A stretch of 64,000 bases of DNA from Paenibacillus tyrphae. GTDB taxonomy: Bacteria; Bacillota; Bacilli; Paenibacillales; NBRC-103111. Positions 1 to 7,453 of the stretch are shown piece after piece (within the stretch, counting starts at the first letter, position 1; the number at the start of each line of letters is the position of its first letter). Both the position numbers and the translations under genes were made by a program. The notes beneath the pieces are model-generated. The model did not search any database, was not told the origin of the DNA, and saw only the letters and a list, made by a program, of their open reading frames with translations. The DNA lies in the NCBI RefSeq assembly GCF_024158745.1, contig NZ_JAMZAW010000004.1:248001-312000 (forward strand), written 5' to 3'.

Positions 1-642
1 CTTGCCGCGATGGAGCCATCCCTGCCAGGTCCGTCCGGTCTCCCGGTGCCGGAAAGGAACCTCCAGTTCGACGATCCGAAAGCCGAGCCTGACGGCATCG
101 ACCATCATGCCGACCTCGGCGCCGAATCCCTGGTATTTCCTTTCGCAGCGCCGCAGCACTTCGCTTCGCATCGCCCGTTGCCCGGATAACGGAGCCCCCG
201 AGTCATAGCCGCTCAACAGACGGACGCCGCGGCCGGCCAAGCCTCTGACGAGCCCGAAGCCACCCGGGATGCTTGCCGGTGGAAGCTTCGCCACGGTCAA
301 ATCCGCTTCCCCCCGCAGCACAGGCTCAAGAAGCAGAGGGAACTTTTCGGCGGTGCTGCCGAGATCGGCGTCCAGAAACACGACAATCTCCCCGGACGCC
401 GCTTGCCAGCCCGCGAACATCGCCGCTCCTTTGCCCGAATTCACGGGAAAACGCAATACGACGTCAGCCCACGCACAAGCGACGTCACCCGTTCCGTCGC
501 GGCTTCCGTCATCCACCACGATGAGCTGCATGTCGAATGAAAATTCCGCTGAGGCGTGCGCCTTCGAGACCGCTTCCAGCGTCGAAGCCAGCAGGCGGGA
601 CTCGTTCCACGCAGGAATAATGACGGATATAAGCGGAACCAT
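1..642 (-). CDS. Family 2 glycosyltransferase, C-terminus cut off by the window edge
   Basis: The visible 214 residues form a GT-A (family 2) nucleotide-sugar transferase. The N-terminus reads VPLISVIIPAWNE, followed by LIVVDDGSRDGT (sugar-nucleotide binding), then NSGKGAAM and VVFLDADLGS, the DxD-type metal site. Members of this family transfer sugars to lipid carriers or cell-wall polymers; the acceptor cannot be told. The ATG at 642 follows a GGGAGAGG ribosome site. The gene lies 19 bp downstream of the steA-like gene and is probably co-transcribed with it. The reading frame is open to base 1. Confidence 0.85.
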   Translation of the reverse strand, partial: MVPLISVIIPAWNESRLLASTLEAVSKAHASAEFSFDMQLIVVDDGSRDGTGDVACAWADVVLRFPVNSGKGAAMFAGWQAASGEIVVFLDADLGSTAEKFPLLLEPVLRGEADLTVAKLPPASIPGGFGLVRGLAGRGVRLLSGYDSGAPLSGQRAMRSEVLRRCERKYQGFGAEVGMMVDAVRLGFRIVELEVPFRHRETGRTWQGWLHRGK

Positions 643-661
643 TGGCGTCCTCTCCCTTCTC

Positions 662-1732
662 TCAATGCAAAAAACGGACAAATGATAACCACGCTGCCCC
701 TGGGCTTGCCGGCTTACGCCGTTCGGTTGCAGGGTATAGGCGGCTAATCCCCCTTGCATCGACAAGCCTGCTCCCAATCTTCATCCGCACAAGCCAACTG
801 CTGCCCATGCCTTTGCGTCCTTTTTCCATAAAGTCCTGCATATGGCTGTGCAATCCAACGGTGATAATCTGCTCGCAGCCTTGTTCGTAAGCCAGCAGGA
901 GCGCCGCATCCTCGCTCGTTCCTCCCGTCGGCAGGGAAGCCGCCGAAAGCCCGAGCCGCCGAAGGCGCTCCATCCCCGGAGCCGCTCCGTTCCGATAGCT
1001 ATGTACGATAAGTTCCGCCCCGCTGAATAAAGCAAGATCCGATACGCTGTCCATATCCCCTATGATCATGTCGGGGTTGTACCCCGCTTCCAAAATGGCG
1101 TCAGCCCCTCCGTCCACACCGATCAGCACAGGACGGACTTTCCGTATGTAACGTTTCAGCGCGGCGAAATCTTCCCGGTACCCGCTTCCCCGCACCACCA
1201 CCAGCGCATGCCTTCCCGGCAGCTCCGTTCGCAATGTAACGGGCGGCAGTGGTTCGAGCAGCTGCTCCTTTTCCTCGGCAGCGTATTTCAGCGTATTCTC
1301 GATAAACCTGGCGAGCTGCTTCGGCTCCGAAGCTTGTGCGGCCCGGTATCCGGCGAACCAGCTTTGCCGGGTAAACCGGCGGCAGGGCACCCACGACGTC
1401 CCCGTATCGATCCCGTGTTCGGTCACGGTAACGGTCCGGGAGGTCTGCAGCAGCTCGAAAGCGTCCGGAGACGTCTCCACAAGCGGCGTACCCGCCTCCA
1501 GAAGCTCTAAAACCGCCCGGGAGGCAATCGTCCCGGTCATCGTCCGGCCCGTGTTCACGACGGCGGATACCCGAGCTTTGAGCAGGCCGCGCACGGCCAA
1601 CTCGTCCAAATCATCGTGCGCCAGCACGGCGATTCGCCCCGGTCCCAATCGTTGAAGCAGCCGCTTAGTGCTTCGGTCACTTTCCGTTATCCCGGTGATG
1701 GGTAAAAGTCCCATTTTCGACTTCCATCTCAT
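662..1732 (-). CDS. steA: SteA-like putative cytokinetic ring protein with thiamin-pyrophosphokinase-like fold
   Basis: A 356-residue protein. Its centre resembles the catalytic domain of thiamin pyrophosphokinase (GVDGGADAILEAGYNPDMIIGDMDS), and the C-terminal part (TSEDAALLLAYEQG) continues that fold. This arrangement is typical of the SteA family, which in actinobacteria works with the membrane protein SteB in septation and cell-wall hydrolase activation. No transmembrane segment or SteB partner is visible here, though a partner may lie left of the window. The ATG at 1732 is preferred because GGGGATG lies six bases upstream; an alternative GTG at 1750 overlaps the stop of the previous gene. 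The function in Paenibacillaceae is inferred only from family resemblance. Confidence 0.75.
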   Translation of the reverse strand: MRWKSKMGLLPITGITESDRSTKRLLQRLGPGRIAVLAHDDLDELAVRGLLKARVSAVVNTGRTMTGTIASRAVLELLEAGTPLVETSPDAFELLQTSRTVTVTEHGIDTGTSWVPCRRFTRQSWFAGYRAAQASEPKQLARFIENTLKYAAEEKEQLLEPLPPVTLRTELPGRHALVVVRGSGYREDFAALKRYIRKVRPVLIGVDGGADAILEAGYNPDMIIGDMDSVSDLALFSGAELIVHSYRNGAAPGMERLRRLGLSAASLPTGGTSEDAALLLAYEQGCEQIITVGLHSHMQDFMEKGRKGMGSSWLVRMKIGSRLVDARGISRLYPATERRKPASPGAAWLSFVRFLH

Positions 1733-1746
1733 AGCTTCATCCCCAA

Positions 1747-2091
1747 TCACGTCAAGGAATCCAGCGCCTGCTCCACCCTCGTGACCCCTTGAGACATCGC
1801 ATGTCCGCTAGCCACCGCCGACGCCACGGCCGTCGCCTCGAGAATTTCTTGCCGGGAAGCTCCTTTCGCCAGCGCTTCTTGAACGTGATATAGCGTACAC
1901 ACCTCGTTATTGGCAAACAAGCCGATGCCAAGGGCAATCAACTGCTTTTGCTTTTCATCGAGTGCTCCGGGGGCAAAACAAGCGGCTGTAAAATGATGGT
2001 ATGCTTCCACCATCGTCGGCATAAGCTCTTTCATGTGGCCGACACCGACCTTATAAGAGTCGACTTTTTGCAAGCTGTCAGCTTGATGCAT
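1747..2091 (-). CDS. Carboxymuconolactone decarboxylase (AhpD-like) family protein
   Basis: A 114-residue all-helical protein of the CMD/AhpD superfamily. The core LIALGIGLFANNEVCTLYHVQEAL matches the active-site helix. In AhpD-type members this helix has a CxxC pair followed by His; here the first Cys is replaced by Asn (NEVCxxxH), so only one Cys and the His remain. A disulfide-reductase role is therefore doubtful, and other CMD chemistry or a structural role is possible. The ATG at 2091 follows a strong AAGGAGG site; the open frame extends further upstream but has no ribosome site there. It overlaps or abuts the steA-like gene and heads the small operon. Confidence 0.8.
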   Translation of the reverse strand: MHQADSLQKVDSYKVGVGHMKELMPTMVEAYHHFTAACFAPGALDEKQKQLIALGIGLFANNEVCTLYHVQEALAKGASRQEILEATAVASAVASGHAMSQGVTRVEQALDSLT

Positions 2092-2236
2092 CGCGGCGCC
2101 TCCTTCCGATTTTCCTTGGTTTAGCTTCCCCTCGTTCCAAAGGCATATGCAAAAAGAACGAAGATCGTGTCCAAAAAAAATCAAAAATTAACGAAAACAC
2201 TTACAATATTCTACAAAAATCGATTTTATCGTATGG

Positions 2237-2242
2237 TATAAT
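2237..2242 (+). promoter_or_regulatory. TATAAT -10 element ahead of the 2274 gene
   Basis: A perfect TATAAT lies 31 bp upstream of the next ATG, in AT-rich sequence. A convincing -35 hexamer at 16-18 bp spacing is not visible, so the promoter call rests on the -10 alone. Confidence 0.45.
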
Positions 2243-2273
2243 TAGTTCTATCCTAGGGTAAGGAGTAGATTCA

Positions 2274-2594
2274 ATGCAAAAAACATGTCAGAAAATTGTT
2301 CGTGTTCAGGATGGTCTGATTACGGAAATTTATGATGGCTTGGTTTACCGAGACTTCAGTGACAATGAAAGCGCATTGAAGGAATTGCTGATGGACGATA
2401 TCGGTCTGGATTTTGATTCCATACTCCATACTTACGAGCAGCTCATTTACGAGATGGCATGCTCCAGTTCGGAACTCCGTTCCTCCATCATGAAGCGTCT
2501 GCCCGAAGGCTGGCTTGATTGGGCACACGATTTGTATTCCGACAATAACGCCGAAAATAAGGCCATGCTGCCCATCACTCAGTCAATCCTATAA
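2274..2594 (+). CDS. Hypothetical protein, 106 aa, acidic
   Basis: A soluble, acidic protein of 106 residues that I do not recognise. It has no signal peptide or membrane segment. Secondary structure looks mostly helical in the middle, with many Asp, Glu, Leu and Ser residues. A TATAAT sits 31 bp upstream and AAGGAG lies eight bases before the ATG, so expression looks real. It is divergent from the CMD-family gene and runs into another small gene (2674) on the same strand. Possibly a lineage-specific Paenibacillaceae protein. Confidence 0.65.
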   Translation: MQKTCQKIVRVQDGLITEIYDGLVYRDFSDNESALKELLMDDIGLDFDSILHTYEQLIYEMACSSSELRSSIMKRLPEGWLDWAHDLYSDNNAENKAMLPITQSIL

Positions 2595-2673
2595 TTGCCT
2601 GACGTCAGCCGCATACTTGGATAAGCACGTTCCATACTAAGTTTGAATTCACTTAGGCGGAGGTGCTTTTGAA

Positions 2674-2853
2674 ATGGTTGACAATCTCGAAAGCAATTAT
2701 GACTGCTCCAATGCAGGTGGCGATCTTCAAGAGCTGCAGCAGCAGCTGGCCGGGATGCACAATACCGAGCTGGACGAACAGTCTCAGCAAACGGTCAACC
2801 GTCTGGAGAACCAGATTCGGTTCATCAAGAACAAGTGCGACATTCGCCCTTAA
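2674..2853 (+). CDS. Small coiled-coil protein, 59 aa
   Basis: The frame from the ATG at 2674 gives 59 residues. The first 15 are acidic and polar; the rest is rich in Gln, Leu, Asn and Glu with heptad-like spacing (DLQELQQQLAGM and later TVNRLENQIRFIKNK), suggesting a short helical hairpin or coiled coil. A GGCGGAGG ribosome site lies about ten bases upstream. A terminator-like hairpin follows 20 bp after the stop, which supports a genuine transcript. The product has no recognised domain. A longer frame over the same bases, from 2663, gives an implausible Trp/Ser-rich protein and is not favoured. Confidence 0.65.
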   Translation: MVDNLESNYDCSNAGGDLQELQQQLAGMHNTELDEQSQQTVNRLENQIRFIKNKCDIRP

Positions 2854-2872
2854 TCCGAGCTTTTGAAGAGAA

Positions 2873-2908
2873 AAGCCAGCCCTTCGGATATCCATCCACG
2901 GCTGGCTT
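2873..2908 (+). terminator. Terminator-like hairpin
   Basis: AAGCCAGCC at 2873-2881 pairs perfectly with GGCTGGCTT at 2900-2908 around an 18-base loop. The T-rich tract after it is weak, so termination efficiency is uncertain. It separates the 2674 gene from the convergent gene that ends at 2941. Confidence 0.55.
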
Positions 2909-2940
2909 GCTTGCATTTGTAAGATAAAAAACGGTTATTT

Positions 2941-3255
2941 TTAGTCTTCGCGAAGCAGCACGATGTCGCTCACATTATGAATGACATGGAAATTCAATAG
3001 TTGATAGGCCGTCATTGCGTTTAGTTTTTCGTGCAAATCATAAATGGCGACCTCGCCGCGTGCAGTCTCGCCCAGCTTGATCGCCACGTGACATTCCACA
3101 TAGACACGTTCAACTTGTTTGCGGGCGGCCATCGTATAGTTGACGATACCATCGGAAACAAAATTGGCATGGTTCTTATCGGGCGTGAGAAAAGCGTCAA
3201 CGATTTCGAAGTCACCGTTACCCGAATCAATGACGAGCTTGATTCTTTTTAACAC
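2941..3255 (-). CDS. Hypothetical protein, 104 aa
   Basis: A protein of 104 residues with an alternating beta-strand pattern (IKLVIDSGNGDFEIVDAFLT, VERVYVECHVAIKL). No catalytic or binding motif and no signal peptide are seen. The start is GTG with AAAGGGG nine bases upstream. A promoter resembling TTGACC-N17-TAAATT lies in the 60 bp before the start. The small, mostly beta fold with no enzyme motif could be a binding or structural protein; I do not recognise the family. Confidence 0.6.
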   Translation of the reverse strand: MLKRIKLVIDSGNGDFEIVDAFLTPDKNHANFVSDGIVNYTMAARKQVERVYVECHVAIKLGETARGEVAIYDLHEKLNAMTAYQLLNFHVIHNVSDIVLLRED

Positions 3256-3499
3256 GGCATGCAGCCCCTTTCGTTTGAATTTATCTGCACAGGTTCATCT
3301 GGTCAACGCATGACACTATTTAGATGACCAAAAGAGCCTAATTTCAGCAATATAACAAACAAAAATTAGATGATAACTCGGAATTAAGAAGTGGTGAATA
3401 TAACGGCTTTGTTCGTAAGAATGAAGCCCCCTATTCGTGAATTGAAAGAGATGAAACTTTTTGTTAAGATGTACTTGAATCATGAGTCAATATTTCGAT

Positions 3500-3564
3500 T
3501 TGTCAACATGTTGTGCATAGAATTATATTAACTCTTACCGTTCAAAATGTCAACATGTTGTGCA
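3500..3564 (+). promoter_or_regulatory. Promoter with duplicated palindromic operator
   Basis: The 17-base sequence TGTCAACATGTTGTGCA occurs exactly twice, at 3501-3517 and 3548-3564. Each copy contains the perfect palindrome CAACATGTTG. A sigma-A-like promoter (TTGTCA at 3500-3505, TATATT at 3524-3529, 18 bp spacer) has its -35 inside the first copy; the second copy lies between the promoter and the ribosome site of the HTH gene at 3586. This is the layout of an autorepressed regulator gene; the binding protein is inferred to be the downstream HTH protein. Confidence 0.65.
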
Positions 3565-3585
3565 AATGTTTTAGGAGGAATCCGT

Positions 3586-3810
3586 ATGTCCGTTCGTTGT
3601 AAACTTGGAGACATTATGAAGCTGCGTGGACTTTCCAATAAAGAAGTCGTAGCGTTAACAGGAGTTAGCCGAAACACAATTACTTCGTTGGCCGCTAATG
3701 CCACAAAGAGGATTGATTACGATACCCTTGAGGGTCTCTGTCGAGGACTTGGTGTCACGCCAGGAGATTTGATTGAATATGTACCGGAAGATAACACAAA
3801 GACCCCGTAA
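3586..3810 (+). CDS. XRE/Cro-CI-type HTH transcriptional regulator, 74 aa
   Basis: A 74-residue single-domain HTH protein. Residues about 7-60 form the five-helix XRE fold; the recognition part reads SNKEVVALTGVSRNTITSLAA, and the end GVTPGDLIEYVPE is typical of the short HTH_26 regulators. The ATG at 3586 follows AGGAGG; an upstream in-frame ATG at 3547 lies inside the operator repeat and is not favoured. There is no effector domain or partner gene. It stands in an AT-rich patch and probably represses its own promoter. A second, broken regulator of the same size class follows 230 bp downstream. Confidence 0.85.
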   Translation: MSVRCKLGDIMKLRGLSNKEVVALTGVSRNTITSLAANATKRIDYDTLEGLCRGLGVTPGDLIEYVPEDNTKTP

Positions 3811-4036
3811 CGCGACATACTGATCCTTACCCGAAAAATTCGATTCGATAACCATCCGCTAAAGATTTCGTGGAAATTTGCGAAAATGAGTGGTGGGGAT
3901 GATGAATTGGTTAACTCCCACTAAAATATACATATAAACGCATAAACATATTATATGCCTATCAGTTTAAACGTTATTACGTATATTTCGTAAATTTTGG
4001 ATAAGTATAATAGCTTTATAGGTGGGTGATCAACAG

Positions 4037-4263
4037 TTGCGCAGAGTTCGCTTAAGATTAAAAGAAATTATGGAACAACGAGGATTAACCCAGATACAGC
4101 TTTCGGCATTATCGGGGTTAGGCAATCTGCAATAAGCGAGATGTCTCGTAATGTTCGCGAACAAATAAGTCTCATTCATCTTGCGAAATTAGCAGACGCT
4201 CTAAATATTGACGACATTAACGAGTTTCTAGTAATAGAAAAAGACGGCAGCCAATCGGACTAA
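4037..4263 (+). pseudogene. XRE-type HTH regulator gene with a -1 frameshift
   Basis: The first frame, from TTG at 4037 (or GTG at 4022), encodes LRRVRLRLKEIMEQRGLTQ and the start of an HTH, then stops at 4133. The next frame resumes seamlessly from about 4117 with VRQSAISEMSRNVREQ and ends at 4263, giving a typical 75-residue XRE protein if one G is added to the GGGG run at 4114-4117. So either a base was lost, the assembly is wrong at that run, or the ribosome shifts. The heptamer there is not a canonical slippery site. A TATAAT at 4006-4011 and a strong terminator show that the unit still looks transcribed. Confidence 0.75.
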
Positions 4264-4290
4264 TGCACCGAAAAGCTGCCGTCTTTTGTT
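4238..4290 (+). terminator. Rho-independent terminator overlapping the HTH gene end
   Basis: AAAAGACGGCAGC (ending 4251) pairs perfectly with GCTGCCGTCTTTT at 4275-4287. The 5' arm lies inside the last codons of the frameshifted regulator. The A/T flanks mean it could also work for the convergent lipoprotein gene that ends at 4326. Confidence 0.85.
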
Positions 4291-4325
4291 TATGTGACAT
4301 TCATTTATCGTTTTGACGAATTACG

Positions 4326-4739
4326 CTATTTCAAGCCGAATTGTGCTTTTGTCACAAGTTTGCCGTCTTGGAATGCAAAATTAGCGTTTGCTCCGGGTGA
4401 GCCCTCGCCTTTATACATATAGCCGACAGTGTGAGACTTTTCGCCTTTCGTTCCAGCTTCGGCTACCAATTCGCCCGGTCCCCCGATAATCTTTGAGACT
4501 TCCTCATAGGTCTGCCCATTCTCAATCTTATCGAATTCCTCTTTCGTAATGGTTGCTTGCTTCGATTCCGTCTTCTTTTCCCCTGCAGGTGCGCCTGCTT
4601 CTTTGGCCGGTGTGCTTGCTTCCTTTGTAGTCGAACTAGTTTCCTTTGCCGGAGTGTTTGCTTCCTTGGCAGGTGCCGCTCCGCAACCACTAATCACAAC
4701 AATCATAAGCGCCGCGGTGAAAGTCAGTAGATGTTTCAC
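4326..4739 (-). CDS. Lipoprotein with a DUF3862-type domain
   Basis: A predicted lipoprotein of 137 residues. The N-terminus has a hydrophobic signal and the lipobox ISGC, so it is probably anchored to the outer face of the membrane. A low-complexity linker of repeated PAKE/TPAKE units (residues about 22-55) follows. The C-terminal domain (ITKEEFDKIENGQTYEEVSK, then GYMYKGEG and ANFAFQDGKL) matches the DUF3862/BLIP-like fold, which binds partners rather than catalysing. The GTG at 4739 has AAAGGGG upstream. The longer open frame running on towards 5228 lies over spo0A and is not coding. Confidence 0.8.
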   Translation of the reverse strand: MKHLLTFTAALMIVVISGCGAAPAKEANTPAKETSSTTKEASTPAKEAGAPAGEKKTESKQATITKEEFDKIENGQTYEEVSKIIGGPGELVAEAGTKGEKSHTVGYMYKGEGSPGANANFAFQDGKLVTKAQFGLK

Positions 4740-4831
4740 GCCATGACCCCTTTCCAGTATATACCGTAATTCTACACTGGGAATGTGCGACATACTAGAG
4801 AATATTCGTTCGCATATGGACAGAACTCCAT

Positions 4832-4867
4832 GAAAATGAAAACGTCGAGCCCGTTGGGACCCGACGT
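4832..4867 (-). terminator. Terminator downstream of spo0A
   Basis: On the minus strand ACGTCG pairs with CGACGT, with an inner GGG/CCC stem, followed by a broken T tract (TTTTCATTTT). It lies 18 bp after the spo0A stop. Confidence 0.65.
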
Positions 4868-4884
4868 AGGAAAGCTCACTTATT

Positions 4885-5688
4885 TCACGAAACTTTATGC
4901 TCGATCCGCAGCTTGTCCGCCACCATTGCGATGAATTCGCTATTCGTCGGCTTCGCTTTGCTAATATTGATCGTATAGCCGAACAAATGCGAGATACTGT
5001 CGATATTGCCGCGTGTCCAAGCGACTTCGATCGCATGGCGGATCGCCCGCTCGACGCGGCTCGGCGTTGTTTTGTATTTTTCGGCAATGGCCGGATACAG
5101 CGTCTTCGTAATCGCTCCGAGAATTTCGATGTTGTTATATACCATCGTGATCGCTTCACGCAAATATTGGTATCCTTTGATATGAGCGGGTACGCCGATT
5201 TCGTGAATGATGGTCGTAATGTTGGCATCCAGATTTTTGCCTTTCGGCAATTGAACGACGTTCGCTTTCTGCGACGACGAAGAGGACATCACAGGCACAG
5301 CTGGGCTTGTGCCGATCAACTGCCGAATCCGATTCGTCAAAATTTCCATATCGAACGGTTTCAAAATGTAATACGAGGCGCCGAGCTGAACTGCTTTTTG
5401 GGTAATGTTTTCTTGACCAAAAGCAGTGAGCATGATGATTTTCGGCTGCGGATTCAAATCCATTTCCCGCAGCTTCTCGAGCACGCCAAGACCGTCCAGA
5501 TGAGGCATAATAATGTCCAAAATCAATACGTCCGGTACCCGCGGGCCTTGCTCGATTAGACGAAGCACATCATTTCCATTGTAAGCAACGCCGGTCACTT
5601 GCATATCGGCCTGATCATCGATGAATTCGGAGAGAAGATTTGTAAATTCTCGGTTGTCGTCTGCTAAAAGAACTTCAATGGTTTGCAA
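4885..5688 (-). CDS. spo0A: Stage 0 sporulation response regulator Spo0A
   Basis: A 267-residue master regulator of sporulation. Residues 1-120 are a receiver domain with acidic residues D10 and D11, phospho-acceptor D58 in LILDIIMP, T88 and K110. After a Ser-rich linker comes the Spo0A-specific DNA-binding domain with the recognition helix region [18 protein letters not shown]. It receives phosphate from the phosphorelay and activates or represses genes through 0A boxes. Length and motifs match the B. subtilis protein; D58 is shifted two places by a short insertion near residue 49. It lies next to spoIVB as in other spore formers and is followed by its own terminator. Confidence 0.98.
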   Translation of the reverse strand: MQTIEVLLADDNREFTNLLSEFIDDQADMQVTGVAYNGNDVLRLIEQGPRVPDVLILDIIMPHLDGLGVLEKLREMDLNPQPKIIMLTAFGQENITQKAVQLGASYYILKPFDMEILTNRIRQLIGTSPAVPVMSSSSSQKANVVQLPKGKNLDANITTIIHEIGVPAHIKGYQYLREAITMVYNNIEILGAITKTLYPAIAEKYKTTPSRVERAIRHAIEVAWTRGNIDSISHLFGYTINISKAKPTNSEFIAMVADKLRIEHKVS

Positions 5689-5748
5689 CGGTAAGCGCCT
5701 CCTTCATTTGCGGCAATTCGCTTTAGCATTATTTACCTGTAATACAAT

Positions 5749-5856
5749 TTCGACATGCACTTTAAAATTCCTTCTGTCGAATATTATTTTTCTGGATTTT
5801 TTCTGATTTTTATTTTATAATTAATAATTTACTTCACCATTATACATCATTCGACA
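5749..5856 (-). promoter_or_regulatory. Three exact 0A boxes and a possible sigma-H promoter of spo0A
   Basis: The 0A-box consensus TGTCGAA occurs three times in the 287 bp between spo0A and spoIVB: on the spo0A sense strand at 5755-5749 and 5856-5850, and on the other strand at 5775-5781. Between two of them the sense strand reads AGGAATTT (5772-5765) and, about 13 bases on, GAAAT, resembling a sigma-H promoter. Autoregulation of spo0A by Spo0A~P is known in Bacillus; here it is inferred from the sites. Confidence 0.7.
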
Positions 5857-5957
5857 AAGAATGATTATATGCTACATATCGTATCTATCCTCGAACAATA
5901 ACAAAACGTCCACCTACAAACGATTCGAAACGGAGCAAAGATTTACGTACTGCCCAA

Positions 5958-5988
5958 CAAAAAAACCGAAGACCATTAACTGGCCTTC
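5958..5988 (-). terminator. Terminator of the recN-spoIVB transcript
   Basis: GAAGGCCA pairs with TGGTCTTC (one G-T wobble) across a five-base loop and is followed by GGTTTTTTTG. The 5' arm overlaps the last codons and stop of spoIVB, leaving almost no 3' untranslated sequence. Confidence 0.85.
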
Positions 5989-7322
5989 AGTTCCGTTGTT
6001 TCCGTATTGGAAGGACGAAGCATAATGCCTGCATCCTGCAGCATCCATTCGATAAAGCATCCGTAGCCGCTCGTCGGGTCATTGACGAAGACGTGAGTCA
6101 CCGCTCCGATCACTTTTCCGTTCTGAATAATCGGGCTTCCGCTCATGCCTTGCACGATCCCTCCAGTCTTGTCCAGCAGGCGGGAATCGGTAATTTTGAT
6201 TACCATCCCTTTGGTGGCCGGATATTCCTGCTTCGCCACATGAACGACCTCGATATCGAATTTCTCGACCTTCTGACCGTTGACCACCGTATAAATCTGT
6301 GCAGGACCTTCCTTCACCTCTTCGGCGAAGGCGACGGGCAGTGCCTTGTCGCTGTAGCTATGCCCCGGCGTGTCAAACATTTTGCCGAAAATGCCGAACT
6401 GCGTATTTTTCTCAATATTGCCGATGGCTCTGCTTTCCTTGGAGAACTGGGCACGCTTTTCACCCGGCTCGCCGTTTTGGCTCTTCGATATCGAAGTGAC
6501 GTTCGAATGCACGATCTCTCCGTTGCCTACCATGATCGGCACTTGCGTGTCCATATCGGTAATGACATGGCCCAGCGCTCCGTATACGCGTTGATCCGGG
6601 GCATAGAAGGTCAGCGTCCCGACCCCGGCGGCCGAATCGCGTATATACAGCCCGAGCCTGTACGCCTTGTCCACGATATCATACGCAGGAGTAATCGGAA
6701 TATCGAGCGTTTCGTTTCCGCGGCGGATCGTCAGCATAATCGGCTTTTTGTTCTCTCCCGCCGCTTTGACGAGATCCGCTACCCGGCTTACGTCGCTTAC
6801 GGTTTTACCGTTCATTTTGACGATGAGATCGCCGAGCTGTACTTTGGCTTCTTCGCCCGGAGACGATTTGCGGTCATCCGTGATCGCAACCAAATGATGC
6901 CCGACGATCATAATTCCGGCCGATTTCAGCTTCACGCCGATCGTCTGCCCGCCGGGAATAACTTTCAGATCAGGGACGACATTGACTTTAACCGTCTTGA
7001 AAGGAATTTTTCCGAATAGCTTCAGCTTCATTTCAGCTTGTCCAGCTTGATAAGATTCAAGTGCGATAGGATGATGAAGATCCACTTGGAATGAGTGCCT
7101 TGCCGAGCCGTTGACCTTGAGCACTTCCGGATGGTTGACTGTCACTTGCGCGCTGACCGGCATCGCCAACTTCAGTTGGGTTTGCTGTCCGGTAAAAAGC
7201 CGGAGCTCCTCGGGGAATGAGGCAAAACTGCGGAAAGGGGTGGTGAGGCTACCCAAACAAACGAAGAGGACGAGCAGTAATCCAATCAATCTTTTTCTAT
7301 GGTTGGAACCCAATTCGCTCAC
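5976..7322 (-). CDS. spoIVB: SpoIVB serine peptidase (S55)
   Basis: A 448-residue secreted protease made in the forespore, which signals to the mother cell by cleaving SpoIVFA and so releases pro-sigma-K processing. An N-terminal membrane segment (about residues 11-28) targets it to the intermembrane space. A PDZ domain covers roughly residues 120-215 (GVKLKSAGIMIVGHH, KVQLGDLIVKMNGK). The S55 peptidase domain follows, with the His in ALGHVITD (about H252) and the Ser motif GIVQGMSGSPI (about 386-397). The assigned start is GTG; a TTG three codons on has better ribosome-site spacing. A 13-bp palindrome TACCTTTAAGGTA lies 77 bp upstream at 7399-7411. Confidence 0.95.
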   Translation of the reverse strand: MSELGSNHRKRLIGLLLVLFVCLGSLTTPFRSFASFPEELRLFTGQQTQLKLAMPVSAQVTVNHPEVLKVNGSARHSFQVDLHHPIALESYQAGQAEMKLKLFGKIPFKTVKVNVVPDLKVIPGGQTIGVKLKSAGIMIVGHHLVAITDDRKSSPGEEAKVQLGDLIVKMNGKTVSDVSRVADLVKAAGENKKPIMLTIRRGNETLDIPITPAYDIVDKAYRLGLYIRDSAAGVGTLTFYAPDQRVYGALGHVITDMDTQVPIMVGNGEIVHSNVTSISKSQNGEPGEKRAQFSKESRAIGNIEKNTQFGIFGKMFDTPGHSYSDKALPVAFAEEVKEGPAQIYTVVNGQKVEKFDIEVVHVAKQEYPATKGMVIKITDSRLLDKTGGIVQGMSGSPIIQNGKVIGAVTHVFVNDPTSGYGCFIEWMLQDAGIMLRPSNTETTELKAS

Positions 7323-7453
7323 GCTCCCTTGCTTCCTTTGCTTTGCGGCACGCGGCTTGCGACTTCCGGCTTCAAAGCTGGCTGCACCGCCGTTTGTGTA
7401 CCTTTAAGGTAACCCCCGCCCTTTTCTTTTATAACTCCAAAATGCTCCCTTGG

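Noticed and set aside
3394..3531. A 45-codon frame before the first HTH gene
   Set aside because: Weak ribosome site, and it runs through the promoter and operator of the HTH gene; composition is not convincing.
4112..4125. Programmed -1 frameshift in the second HTH gene
   Set aside because: The bases GGGGTTA do not form a canonical slippery heptamer with matching A-site, and no strong downstream structure was seen at the usual distance. A simple indel is more likely.
4740..5228. Upstream extension of the lipoprotein reading frame to a 300-residue ORF
   Set aside because: It lies over spo0A in another frame and lacks plausible composition; the signal peptide and ribosome site place the start at 4739.
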